Assembly: GCA_044450785.1 (NCBI GenBank)
Contig: JBIOJM010000077.1
Coordinates: forward strand, 1 to 31,913
DNA: 31,913 nucleotides
Direction: 5' to 3'
DNA from: JBIOJM01 sp044450785
GTDB taxonomy: Bacteria; Planctomycetota; Planctomycetia; Isosphaerales; Isosphaeraceae
The notes under the pieces are model-generated. The model ran no database searches, was not told the DNA's origin, and worked only from the letters and a program-made list of their open reading frames with translations. Every line of letters begins with the position of its first letter. The first letter of the stretch is position 1. Below are positions 1-9,519 of the stretch, in pieces. The translations under genes were made by a program, and so were the position numbers.

Positions 1-117
1 GAGAGTCATGAACTTAAACGTCACTAATCGCCGATAGAGATCTTTTGAACAGATACGCTCAAACCTGGTGTCCGAATTTCCGCGATCAAACGTCATGTCG
101 CGTGACACCCCCCCTGG

Positions 118-138
118 CCCCCCCTTCGCAAGGGGGGG
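118..138. repeat. C7TT/AAG7 hairpin, intergenic repeat
   Basis: A perfect 9-bp inverted repeat (CCCCCCCTT at 118-126, AAGGGGGGG at 130-138) with a CGC loop. It is preceded by a C-rich CCCCCCTGG word. The same element with a CAC loop occurs at 22680-22700. Shared flanks and intergenic setting indicate a dispersed repeat rather than a gene-specific terminator. Confidence 0.75.
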
Positions 139-226
139 AAAAACACCGCCGCGCTGCCAGCTCGGCCTACAGAAGAGCCTGTGGACCTGGGCTCGATCCA
201 GCCTGGTCAAGCCCAACGTTTCACGT

Positions 227-245
227 GCCCGGGCTCAGCCCGGGC
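227..245. repeat. GC-rich palindromic hairpin
   Basis: GCCCGGGC at 227-234 and again at 238-245, separated by TCA. The word is self-complementary, so the two copies form an 8-bp all-GC stem with a triloop. It lies 218 bp upstream of the giant gene start. It may be a repeat or the end signal of a gene left of the window; there is no T-run. Confidence 0.5.
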
Positions 246-462
246 CGTCATGCTATGGCGGAACCTACGGACGTCTCCGGTCAGCAAGACTGGGACCCAT
301 CACTCAGGACATTATGTCGTTCCTTTTCGCGTGCATCCTTCTCTGGAGCTGGCCGGATCCGCACTCTCTTCGGACCGGTCGGGACCTCAATCTCGAAACT
401 GAAGACCCGTGTTTCGTTCAAGAACACAGGACCGCCTCAATGCCCTCCCAGGAGCACTCGCG

Positions 463-3400
463 ATGACCGATGCATGGAGCTCCAACAAGCATGCCCGCCG
501 TTCCTCCTCACCGACCCGTCGCCACCGCGCGGCCGCCGGGATCGTCAGGGCAGTTCACTTCCGGCCCGGGTTCGAATCCATGGAGGACCGGACGCTGCTC
601 TCCACCTTCGTGGTGTCCAACACGGCCGACGGCGGGCCGGGCTCGCTCCGGCAGGGAATCTTTGATTCCAATGCCAATCCCGGCTCCAACACGATCGACT
701 TCGCGATCCCCGGCCAGGGCGTGCAGACAATTGCGCCGGCCTCGCCGCTGCCGGCGATCAACAATCCCGTCCTTATCGACGGCTTCTCGCAGCCGGGGTA
801 CAGCGGCACACCGCTGATCGAGCTGAGCGGCAGCCAGGCCGGCGGCGGCGACGGCCTGACGATCACCGGTGCGGGCGTGACCGTCCGCAGCCTGGACATC
901 AACAGTTTTTCCCAGGGCGCCGGCATTCACGTCACGGGCACCGGCGCAACGGGCGACTGGATCTACGGCAACTTCCTCGGCACCGATCCGACCGGTACGC
1001 AGTCCGAGCCTAACAATGAGGGGGTCGAGATTGACGCGGGAGCGGCCAATAACCTCATCGGGACCAACGGCGACGGCGTGAACGATGCGGCCGAGCGGAA
1101 CCTGCTCAGCGGCAACTTGTTCACCGGCGTCTGGATCACGGGACCGGGGACGAGTGGCAATGCCGTCGCGGGGAACTTCCTCGGCACCGACATTTCGGGT
1201 TCCGTGGCTTTGAACAACGGCACCCAGCCGATCACTGACTCCTTGGGATATGTCTACGGCGGCGGACTGGTGATCGCCGCTGGCGCCTCAGGCAACCGGA
1301 TCGGCACCGACGGCCGGAGCGTCGATGACGTCAGCGAACGCAACATCATCGCGGGGAGCCCCGTCAATGATGCCATCGACATCTACGGCAACGGGACCGA
1401 CGGCAACATCCTCGCGGGCAACTTCATCGGGACCGACGTGACCGGGACTCGTTCCCTGGGCATCGCCGGTGACGGCGTCTTCCTCGCCGAGGGCGCCTCG
1501 TCCAACTGGATCGGGGTCAACCCGAAAGGCGGCACGGCTGTCGGCGATGAAGGGAACGTGATCTCCGGCAACGGCTATGACGGTGTCCAGATCCTCTCCG
1601 GGTGCGATGGCAACGTCGTCGCCGGGAACAAGATCGGGTCGGATGCCACAGGGACGATCGCCCTGGGCAACAGTGCCTCGGGTGTCGAAGTGAACTTGGG
1701 AAGCGCGGATAACACGATCGGCGGTACGGCTTCGGGCTCCGGCAACGTCATCTCGGCCAACAAGGGCAACGGCGTCTGGATCACCGCGCAAGGTACGAGT
1801 GGCAACGTCGTCCAGGGGAATCTGATCGGCACCGACATCACCGGCACCGCGGCCCTCGGCAACGCGTACACTGGCGTCCTGATCGACAATGGTGCAGCAT
1901 CGAACACGATCGGCGGGACGATCCCTGCTGAGGGTAACGTCATCTCGGCCAACGCGGCCTACGGCGTCTCCATCTCCTATGCCGGCACGACTGGCAATGT
2001 CGTGCAAGGTGATTTCATCGGAACCGATGCGTCCGGCACCCAAACCCTGGGCAACGGCAACTCGGGGGTGATCATCCAGAATGGCGCCGCGAACAACACG
2101 ATCGGGGGGGCCACCGCTGCCGCAGGTAATCTGATCACCAACAACAATGGGCCTGGCGTCGTGGTGGGTGACAACGCAAATGACACCTCCGTCGGCAACC
2201 AGATCACCGCCAACCGCATCTTCGCCAATGCGGGACAGGCCATCGACCTCGGTGACGACGGGGTCACTTACAATTCCACCTCTCCCCGCCAGGGACCGAA
2301 CAACCTCCAGAACTTCCCGATCGTCGTCACCACGGCTGACGGCTCGCTCCAGGGCTGGCTGGGCGGCAGCACGCCCAACACCCTCTTCCGCATCGACGTC
2401 TTCGCCAGCGCCGCCTTCGGCCCTGGCGGCGCCGGCGAGGCAGAGGACGACCTCGGTTCACTGGAGGTGACCACCGACAGCCAGGGCCAGGCCGTCTTCG
2501 ACATCCCGTTCACCCCACCGGCGAATTTGCCCATCGTCACGGCCACCGCCACCGATCCCCAGGGCAATACCTCCGAAGTCTCGGCCGTACGCCAGGGAAT
2601 CCTGGATGTGCCGACGCAATCCGCTCGCATCGTTGCCGGTCAGCCGCTTCTCCTCTTCTCGGCCGCGTCTGGCGATGGCATCGCCCTGCGCGACCCAGGC
2701 GCAGGGCCACTTGACCCGACGTGGGACCTGACGGTCTCGGTCTCGGCCGGGACGCTGACGCTCTCCAAAACCACTGGCCTGACCGGCTCGGGTGATGGCA
2801 CGAGCTCACTGTCTTACCGCGGCGCGCTTTCGGCCCTCGATGCGGCCCTGGCGGGTATGGAATTCGCGCCGCCGCCGGGATTCCATGGTAACGCGATACT
2901 CACCCTGAATGCCCGATCGGAGGGCGTGACTCCGCTCCAGGCCCAGCTCGGCATCACGGCTGCGTTTTTCCTGGTCACAACGACGGCCGACAGCGGCCTC
3001 GGCTCGTTCCGCCAGGCGATCCTCGATTCCGCCGTCCCGATCGGAGGAACCAACACAATCGACTTCGCGATCCCGGGCACGGGGGTCCAAACGATCGCGC
3101 TCAGCTCGCCCTTGCCCCCGATCACGGCCTCGGTGCTCATCGACGGTACCACCCAGCCAGGCTTTGCCGGCACGCCGCTGATTGCGTTTGGCGGCCAGTC
3201 GGCGGGGAGCTCGGGCCCCCTGGTGATCTCGGCCGGGAATGTTACCATTCGTGGCCTGGCCATCGAAGGCGTCACGATCGACGCAACCGCGGACGAGCGC
3301 CTGATCGCCGTCGTTGCGGCCCAAGGCCTCACAACCCAGCTTTCCCTGCTCGACGCTCAAGGCCATGTCCTCGTCCAGAACGATGGTGTCTCGTCCGGCA

Positions 3401-6400
3401 ACCCGGATCACGTGATCGAGGAGTATCTCGCCGCTGGCGATTATTCGCTCGCAATGGACAGCGGAGGCGGCCAAGGCGCATCCACCTGGACGACCATGCT
3501 CACGCCGGCCTCCGCGCCGCTCTTGCCGATTCCGGTGGGGTTGTTGACTTCCCCCTACGTCCCGGCATCTTCCTCAATTGTGGCGGGTGACTTCACCGGC
3601 GACGGCCGGATCGACCTGGCCGTGGCAGGCTACTACGACAACCCCGTCACCAACACCGATGTGGGCGAAGTCTCGGTGCTCGTGGGCAACGGCGACGGGA
3701 CATTCCAGCCCGCGGTGCAGTACGCGACGGCGTTGTCGGTTCCATCCGCCATCGTGGCCGGCGACTTCACCGGCGACGGCCGCATCGACCTGGCCGTGGC
3801 AGGCTCCTACTTCAACCCCGTCACCTACGCCTCTGTGGGCGAAATCTCTGTGCTCCTGGGCAACGGCGACGGCACGTTTCAACCTCCGGTGACATACGCG
3901 TTGGCGCAGTCGTCTCCATCCGCCATCGTGGCCGGCGACTTCACCGGCGACGGCCGCATCGACCTCGCCGTGGTCGGCACCAACTACCTCGGCTACGGCA
4001 ACGTTATGGGCGAACTCTCGGTGCTCTCGGGCAACGGCGACGGGACATTCCAACCCGCGGTCCAGCACGCGATGATGGGGTCGAATATAACCGCCATTGC
4101 GGCGGGCGACTTCACCGGCGACGGCCGGATCGACCTGGCCGTGGCAGGCTACAACCCCAACTCCCTCGAAGTCACAGGCACCATTGTGGGCGAAGTCTCG
4201 GTGCTCTTGGGCAACGGCAACGGGACATTCCAACCCGCGGTCCAGTACGCGGTGGGGTCGGTTCCATCCGGCATCGTGGCCGGCGACTTCACCGGTGACG
4301 GACACCTCGACCTCGCCGTCCATGACTCCGATGGCGTGCAGATACTGCTAGGCAACGGCGACGGCACCTTCCAGCCCCAGGTTACTTACGCGGTGGGGTC
4401 GGGCGTAGGCGGCATCGTGGCGGGGGACTACAACGGCGACGGAAAGCTCGACCTCGCCGTCGCCAACAGGGGCTCCACCGACGTGTCGGTCTTGCTGGGC
4501 AACGGCGATGGCACCTTCCAGCCCCAGGTTACTTACTCGGTGGGCTCGGACCCAATCGCCATCGTGGAGGGGGACTTCAACGGCCACGGGCGGCTCGACC
4601 TGGCCACCGGCGGCGGAGATTCCGTCTCAGTGTTGCTGGGCAACGGCGACGGCACGTTCCAACCCCTGTCTCGAGCAAGCAACGCGGTGGGATTGCACCC
4701 ATCCGCCATCGCGGCGGGGGACTTCAACGGAGACGGCAAGCTCGACTTGGCCGTCGGCAACAATGTCTCCAACGACATCTCCGTGCTGCTGGGCAACGGC
4801 GATGGCACCTTCCAGCCCCAGGTTACCTACGCGGTGGGATCGTCACCAGTCGCCATCGTGGCGGGGGACTTCAACGGCGACGGGCGGCTCGACCTGGCCG
4901 TGGTGGGCTCCACCTACAGCTCCGTCACCAACACCTTTGTGAGCGAAGTCTCGGTGCTCTTGGGCAACGGCGACGGGACGTTCCAACCCGCGGTCGAGTA
5001 CGCGGTGGGGTCGTCGAATCAAGACTCCATCGTGGAGGGGGACTTCAACGGGGACGGTCGGCTCGACCTGGCGGTGCCAGGCTACAACTACAACTTCGTC
5101 ACCAACACCTACGTGGGCGGAGTCTCCGTGCTCCTGGGCAACGGCGACGGCACCTTCCAGCCTCAGGTCACCTATGCGGTGGGGGCACTCCCAACCGCCA
5201 TCGTGGCGGGTGACTTCAACGGGGACGGTCGGCTCGACCTGGCCATGGCAGGCTACAACCAAGTCAACAACCAGACCTCTGTGGGCGAAGTCTCGGTGCT
5301 CCTGGGCAACGGTGACGGCACCTTCCAGCCCCCGGTCACGTACGCGGTGGGGGGGCTTCTTTACTCCATCGTGGCGGGCGACTTCAACGGCGACGGCCAC
5401 ACCGACCTGGCCGTCGGAGGCCTCACTCCCAGCTACACCGCCGTAATCTGGCTGCTATCGGGCAACGGTGACGGCACATTCCAGCCCGCGGAGACAGCCG
5501 CGACGGGAGTCTACAATCCTGTAGTGGCCGGCGACTTCACCGGCGACGGCCGCATCGACCTGGCCGTGGGAGGCTTCACCTACAACTCCGTCACCGACAC
5601 GTCTGTGGGCGCAGTCTCGGTGCTCCTGGGCAACGGTGACGGCACCTTCCAGCCCGAGGTCACGTACGCGGTGGGGTCGGGTCAACCAACCATCGTGGCG
5701 GGCGACTTCACCGGCGGCGGCAAGCTCGACCTGGCCGCCGCCGACTCCGGCGGCAACAGCGTGTCGGCGCTCCTGAACAACGGCGATGGTACGTTCGTAA
5801 ACCCCGGCCAGTTTGCCACCACCCCTCGTGCCACGCCGCTGGTGGCCGACGTCAACGGCGACGGCACCGGCGATCTCCTGGTGGTCGACGGCGCCGGCAA
5901 CATCCTCTATCGCCAGGGCATCCCCGGGCGCCCTGGCACCTTCGAGCCCCCCGTCACGGTCAACCCCGGATTCCCCTCGCGCGACATCGCCTGGCTGCCG
6001 AACACCGATCAAGGGCCCGTCCTCGCCAGCGTTGACGCCCAGGACAACGCCATCTCATTTTACGCCTACCGAGACGGCGGTTTCGTCCGGCTGAGCGGAT
6101 CGCTCACCACCGGCCAGCTCCCGGCGCAGATCATCGCGGCCGACTTGAGCGGCGATGGCGGGGCACCCGGCGCAGGCCAGGGTCCTGACCTGGTCGTCCG
6201 CAATGCCGGCGACGGCTCCCTGTCGGTCTACTTCGGCAGCCGGTTGATCGGCCCCATCAGCTCGCTCGATCCCCCGACTTTCACGGTACCGCTGACCATC
6301 CCCGTCGGCCTGGGCGTCTCCGACGTCCAGGCGGTCGATACAACCGGGAGCGGCGCGCTCGACCTGGTTGTCACCAACAAGCTGACCGGACAGGTGAGCG

Positions 6401-8880
6401 TTCTACTCAACCTGGGCAATGACACCTTCACAGCCCCCGCACCCTATCGCGCCGGGACCGGGTTGTCCGAGATCGATCCCGGCAGCACGCCCGAGGTCAC
6501 CAGCCTGGAAGCGACGGCGGGCATCGCCGCGGGATCATTCACGACCGGCGGTCCGACCGACCTGGTGACGATCAACCCCGGCTCGAACACTTTCGGCTTG
6601 CTGGTCAACCTGGGGCAAGGCCGCTTCGCCGATCCCGTCGCCCTCCAGACCGCGAGCCCGGCCCAGGTCGTCCGCATGGGCGCCTTCACCGGCAACGGCA
6701 TCGACGACCTGGCCGTCCTCACGGCCAATGGGTTGAGCATCTATCTCGGCAACGGCCAGGGGGGATTCCTGCCCCCGACGACCTACGCGGTGCCGTCGGA
6801 ATCCAACGGGTTGGCGGTCACCGATCTTCTTGGCAATGGCAAGCTCGACCTCCTGGTCGGCGACGCCTACGGCGATGTCCTGGTGCTGCTGGGCAAAGGC
6901 GATGGAACCTTTGAGCCTTACCACGAGGCCAACCAGGCCATCGAGCTGGCCGTGGCCGACTTGACCGGCAACGGCTCCAAGGACATCATCTATGCCGACC
7001 AGGGACTCGACCGCGTGGTCGTCGACTACGGCGCCGGCGATTCGAGCGTTCTGGCCAATCAATCCACCGGCCTGCTCGACCCCGGGGCCGTCAAGCTGGC
7101 TGACTTGAACGGCGATGGCATCCCCGACCTGATCGTCGCCAACAGCGGCAGCAACAACGTGTTGATCTATCCGGGCCTGGGCAACGGCCAGTTCGGGCCG
7201 GCGATCAACGGCGGGAATGGTTACTTCGTGGGCACCAATCCCGTGGGGATCACGGTGGCCAACCTCACGGGCGCCTTGCCGGACCTGGTGGTCGCCGACA
7301 AGGGCTCCAACGAGGTATCGATCCTGCTCAACCAATCGCAGCAAGGGGGCGCGATCTCGTTCTCGGCGGGTCCGCGGCTGAATTCCGGCGGCTCGGGGCC
7401 GGTGTCCACGGTGGTGGGGAACTTCACCGGCGGAGCTTTCCCCGACATGCTGGTCACCAATAGCCAATCCAACAACGTCGTGCTGCTGCCGGGAGTCGGA
7501 CAAGGGTTTTTCAATGACCAGAATCCGCGAATCTACTCCGTGGGCACCGATCCCGGCCCGACCTTCGTCGGCAACTTCAACGGCCAAACTGACCTGGTCA
7601 CCGTCAATGCCGGGTCGAACAACCTCACGCTGATCTCCGGTTTCGAGGGCGCGAATCCGACGACCAGCACGATCACCTCCGGCGGGGTCGAACCGGATAC
7701 CGCCTTCGCGTTCGGCTCCGGAGGGTTCGACAACCTGGTGGTCGGCAACACCGGCGACGGCGTCCTGGCGCTCTTCGAGGGGAGTTCCGCAGGGCTGGCG
7801 CTTACTTCCAGCGAGACCGCGCCCGACCTCCCCAGCCCGACGGCGCTGGCGTTCTCGGGTCTGGCCGGCGGCCAGGTCCAGTTCTACGCCGCGACGGAAG
7901 GGCGGGAAGCGGCCGCGCTGGTGGCCCTGAGCCTGGGCGCGGGTGAGGTTTCGCCGTTGTCATCGGCCCCTGCCGCACCGACCGCAAGCGGTGTCGCTCA
8001 GCTTGTCCCGCTGCAAGAATCGTCGCTGGCCCTGGTCGGCACGCTGCTGACCGTGACGATCGATTCGTCCGCAGGCGCGCTGCCGAACGCCGGCGAGACC
8101 GAGGCCGGGGGCGCTCTGGCCTTGTCGTCCGCGGCGCCTGCCTCGCTGGGCCAGTCCGTTCTCGGCCGCGGAGGTCTCACCGGGCTGGGGAGCGACGGCG
8201 ACGAGCAGGAGCCTGGTCTACCCGGGGAACCGGCCGCCAGGCCAGGGATTCCGAATGCTCCGGCCTGGATGCGCTATATTCTCGGTACCGACGAGGCGAT
8301 CGAGCGATTCGATCGCGAGCACCCGGACCTTTCACCGGGCAGATCCGACGGCGCGTCGGGAACCCATCCCGGCGAGGGACCGCATGGTGCGGGTGTCGCC
8401 CCGCCGGCAGGCGGTGATGTCGGGCAGAGACAGATCTCGACCCCGGACATCGATGTGAGGGCCGAGGCCGCCGACGAGGTCATTGACATCCTGTGCGGCC
8501 ATGATCGGCTCACGGGCAGTCGACGCTGGTGGAGCGACGACACGCCGGTCGGGACGGGGTTCAGGTTTTCGACGATTGCCCCGAGGCTGACCGCTCGAGC
8601 AACCGGCTCGGCCCTGCTGCGATCCCTCGGCGTGTTTTCCCGGGCCGCCGATCTCGCGGATCGGGATGAGGCGATTCGTCTTCCCATGCACCGAATTTCG
8701 GACGGTGGACCGGCCATCCCTGGACGGAGCTCGGGGGAACGGATCTCGGCGTTCCTGGTTCTCACGGCGGTCGTCGCGGGATCTGTCTACTTCGGCCCGG
8801 CCGGCGGGCGAGGCAGATCGAGAACCAGGAAGAGCATCACCGGACGATCACGTTTCAGGACGAACTCCGCGCGTTGCTAG
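463..8880 (+). CDS. Giant exported beta-helix / FG-GAP repeat protein
   Basis: A 2,805-aa presumed surface or secreted protein. The ATG at 463 is chosen over one 54 nt upstream because AGGAG lies at 450-454, 8 nt away. The basic N-terminus leads to a LEPR-XLL-like motif, MEDRTLLS (about aa 39-46), found at the N-terminus of large repetitive planctomycete proteins. Residues about 46-600 are Gly/Asn-rich right-handed beta-helix repeats (GNVISxN, GTDxTGT words). A second copy of the N-terminal module (TADSGLGSFRQAILDS) starts near aa 834, followed by a stretch resembling a bacterial pre-peptidase C-terminal domain. From about aa 1037 to 1780 at least 14 FG-GAP/VCBS units alternate DFTGDGRIDLAV with LLGNGDGTFQP, a calcium-binding beta-propeller type of repeat; looser copies run to about 2445. 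A hydrophobic segment (about 2760-2777) precedes a basic tail, suggesting an anchor. Adhesion or matrix binding is inference. Confidence 0.9.
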   Translation: MTDAWSSNKHARRSSSPTRRHRAAAGIVRAVHFRPGFESMEDRTLLSTFVVSNTADGGPGSLRQGIFDSNANPGSNTIDFAIPGQGVQTIAPASPLPAINNPVLIDGFSQPGYSGTPLIELSGSQAGGGDGLTITGAGVTVRSLDINSFSQGAGIHVTGTGATGDWIYGNFLGTDPTGTQSEPNNEGVEIDAGAANNLIGTNGDGVNDAAERNLLSGNLFTGVWITGPGTSGNAVAGNFLGTDISGSVALNNGTQPITDSLGYVYGGGLVIAAGASGNRIGTDGRSVDDVSERNIIAGSPVNDAIDIYGNGTDGNILAGNFIGTDVTGTRSLGIAGDGVFLAEGASSNWIGVNPKGGTAVGDEGNVISGNGYDGVQILSGCDGNVVAGNKIGSDATGTIALGNSASGVEVNLGSADNTIGGTASGSGNVISANKGNGVWITAQGTSGNVVQGNLIGTDITGTAALGNAYTGVLIDNGAASNTIGGTIPAEGNVISANAAYGVSISYAGTTGNVVQGDFIGTDASGTQTLGNGNSGVIIQNGAANNTIGGATAAAGNLITNNNGPGVVVGDNANDTSVGNQITANRIFANAGQAIDLGDDGVTYNSTSPRQGPNNLQNFPIVVTTADGSLQGWLGGSTPNTLFRIDVFASAAFGPGGAGEAEDDLGSLEVTTDSQGQAVFDIPFTPPANLPIVTATATDPQGNTSEVSAVRQGILDVPTQSARIVAGQPLLLFSAASGDGIALRDPGAGPLDPTWDLTVSVSAGTLTLSKTTGLTGSGDGTSSLSYRGALSALDAALAGMEFAPPPGFHGNAILTLNARSEGVTPLQAQLGITAAFFLVTTTADSGLGSFRQAILDSAVPIGGTNTIDFAIPGTGVQTIALSSPLPPITASVLIDGTTQPGFAGTPLIAFGGQSAGSSGPLVISAGNVTIRGLAIEGVTIDATADERLIAVVAAQGLTTQLSLLDAQGHVLVQNDGVSSGNPDHVIEEYLAAGDYSLAMDSGGGQGASTWTTMLTPASAPLLPIPVGLLTSPYVPASSSIVAGDFTGDGRIDLAVAGYYDNPVTNTDVGEVSVLVGNGDGTFQPAVQYATALSVPSAIVAGDFTGDGRIDLAVAGSYFNPVTYASVGEISVLLGNGDGTFQPPVTYALAQSSPSAIVAGDFTGDGRIDLAVVGTNYLGYGNVMGELSVLSGNGDGTFQPAVQHAMMGSNITAIAAGDFTGDGRIDLAVAGYNPNSLEVTGTIVGEVSVLLGNGNGTFQPAVQYAVGSVPSGIVAGDFTGDGHLDLAVHDSDGVQILLGNGDGTFQPQVTYAVGSGVGGIVAGDYNGDGKLDLAVANRGSTDVSVLLGNGDGTFQPQVTYSVGSDPIAIVEGDFNGHGRLDLATGGGDSVSVLLGNGDGTFQPLSRASNAVGLHPSAIAAGDFNGDGKLDLAVGNNVSNDISVLLGNGDGTFQPQVTYAVGSSPVAIVAGDFNGDGRLDLAVVGSTYSSVTNTFVSEVSVLLGNGDGTFQPAVEYAVGSSNQDSIVEGDFNGDGRLDLAVPGYNYNFVTNTYVGGVSVLLGNGDGTFQPQVTYAVGALPTAIVAGDFNGDGRLDLAMAGYNQVNNQTSVGEVSVLLGNGDGTFQPPVTYAVGGLLYSIVAGDFNGDGHTDLAVGGLTPSYTAVIWLLSGNGDGTFQPAETAATGVYNPVVAGDFTGDGRIDLAVGGFTYNSVTDTSVGAVSVLLGNGDGTFQPEVTYAVGSGQPTIVAGDFTGGGKLDLAAADSGGNSVSALLNNGDGTFVNPGQFATTPRATPLVADVNGDGTGDLLVVDGAGNILYRQGIPGRPGTFEPPVTVNPGFPSRDIAWLPNTDQGPVLASVDAQDNAISFYAYRDGGFVRLSGSLTTGQLPAQIIAADLSGDGGAPGAGQGPDLVVRNAGDGSLSVYFGSRLIGPISSLDPPTFTVPLTIPVGLGVSDVQAVDTTGSGALDLVVTNKLTGQVSVLLNLGNDTFTAPAPYRAGTGLSEIDPGSTPEVTSLEATAGIAAGSFTTGGPTDLVTINPGSNTFGLLVNLGQGRFADPVALQTASPAQVVRMGAFTGNGIDDLAVLTANGLSIYLGNGQGGFLPPTTYAVPSESNGLAVTDLLGNGKLDLLVGDAYGDVLVLLGKGDGTFEPYHEANQAIELAVADLTGNGSKDIIYADQGLDRVVVDYGAGDSSVLANQSTGLLDPGAVKLADLNGDGIPDLIVANSGSNNVLIYPGLGNGQFGPAINGGNGYFVGTNPVGITVANLTGALPDLVVADKGSNEVSILLNQSQQGGAISFSAGPRLNSGGSGPVSTVVGNFTGGAFPDMLVTNSQSNNVVLLPGVGQGFFNDQNPRIYSVGTDPGPTFVGNFNGQTDLVTVNAGSNNLTLISGFEGANPTTSTITSGGVEPDTAFAFGSGGFDNLVVGNTGDGVLALFEGSSAGLALTSSETAPDLPSPTALAFSGLAGGQVQFYAATEGREAAALVALSLGAGEVSPLSSAPAAPTASGVAQLVPLQESSLALVGTLLTVTIDSSAGALPNAGETEAGGALALSSAAPASLGQSVLGRGGLTGLGSDGDEQEPGLPGEPAARPGIPNAPAWMRYILGTDEAIERFDREHPDLSPGRSDGASGTHPGEGPHGAGVAPPAGGDVGQRQISTPDIDVRAEAADEVIDILCGHDRLTGSRRWWSDDTPVGTGFRFSTIAPRLTARATGSALLRSLGVFSRAADLADRDEAIRLPMHRISDGGPAIPGRSSGERISAFLVLTAVVAGSVYFGPAGGRGRSRTRKSITGRSRFRTNSARC
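3577..5800 (+). repeat. Intragenic tandem FG-GAP coding repeats
   Basis: At least 14 direct repeats inside the giant gene, about 140-180 bp apart, each coding GDF-x-GDGxxDLAV followed by GNGDGTFQP. Stretches such as GGCAACGGCGACGGCACCTT recur with very few changes, including at third positions. This points to recent duplication or gene conversion rather than selection on protein alone. Unit number is likely to vary between strains (inference). Confidence 0.85.
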
Positions 8881-9133
8881 GGCGCCACGGGATCGAGTTT
8901 GATGAACGGTATGTCTGGGATTGATTTGAATTCATTGATTTCTGAATTTGTAACATCCGTCAGGCTGCGTTCCCAAGGGGCTACCACGGGGTTGCGATGG
9001 ACACTCATAAATCCAGTCCTGCGTGCATGATGTTGGCGGAACACCCTGACGCATCTTGTTCTTTGCCATCGCCACTTTCCCCACGTTTCCCGAATCACAA
9101 GTCGATGGTCGCGGCGTGAGTTGATTGGATGCC

Positions 9134-9265
9134 GGGGTGACGATCGGGTGACGATGGGTCAAGAGGATCGTCACCCCAACGTCACCATCATCGTCACCCC
9201 GTAAGTAATACGCGCACACTGACTTATGTAGTTTACTGCCTACGGGTGACGATGGTGACGATGAT
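9134..9265. repeat. Nested GTGACGAT inverted repeats
   Basis: GGGGTGACGAT at 9134-9144 and GGGTGACGAT at 9146-9155 face ATCGTCACCCC at 9167-9177; the first pair is a perfect 11-bp stem. A second group at 9180-9200, with two CGTCACC words pointing the other way, faces GGGTGACGATGGTGACGATG near 9244-9263. That pairing holds apart from a 3-nt indel, with a 43-nt loop. Six copies of GTGACG or its complement fall within 132 bp. It could be a multi-site operator, a recombination product or a dispersed repeat; function is unknown. Confidence 0.8.
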
Positions 9266-9350
9266 TTTCTCTTCAAGCAGGCGACACCGAGCTAGAAACC
9301 CGCGATTGAGAGAGGACCTGAAGCCGTATGGCACGCTCGGGCAAATCATA

Positions 9351-9519
9351 CTAACCCGACGCGCGAGCGAGGGGCTGTTCTGGCGAGACCAAACACGCTC
9401 CGGACGCATCCGGAGAGCGGCCCTGGCTAACCCGACGCGCGCGCGCGAGGGGCTGTTGTCGCGAGACCAAACACTTTCCGGACGCATCCGGAGAGCGGCC
9501 CTCGCTTGCGCGTCGGGTT
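9351..9519. repeat. AACCCGACGCGC tandem element (TRRASEG type)
   Basis: Two direct units (9351-9426 and 9427 to about 9504) each begin CTAACCCGACGCGC. Each carries a small hairpin with two TCCGGA words around CGCA and ends GAGAGCGGCCCT. The inverted word GCGCGTCGGGTT at 9508-9519 closes the array, giving it AACCCGACGCGC inverted ends. The 18-mer at 9347-9364 is repeated exactly at 31535-31552. Its chance translation TRRASEG is a common artefact in planctomycete gene calls, so this is read as a noncoding mobile or structural repeat. Confidence 0.75.

Larger units (their letters stand above)
1..462. other. Intergenic leader region, no gene seen
   Basis: Short overlapping reading frames here show no recognisable protein features. 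Visible structure is the C7TT/AAG7 hairpin (118-138) and a second GC hairpin at 227-245, two GCCCGGGC arms around a TCA loop. No T-tract follows either hairpin, so neither is a clear intrinsic terminator. No convincing promoter for the downstream giant gene could be picked out. Confidence 0.5.

Noticed and set aside
3577..5800. Regular repeats resembling an array such as CRISPR
   Set aside because: Units are 140-180 bp, in frame and code for FG-GAP domains; no short repeats with unique spacers.
6535..7587. Minus-strand open frame (350 aa) inside the giant gene
   Set aside because: Antisense shadow of FG-GAP repeats; similar frames recur under every repeat block (3574-4323, 4843-5400).
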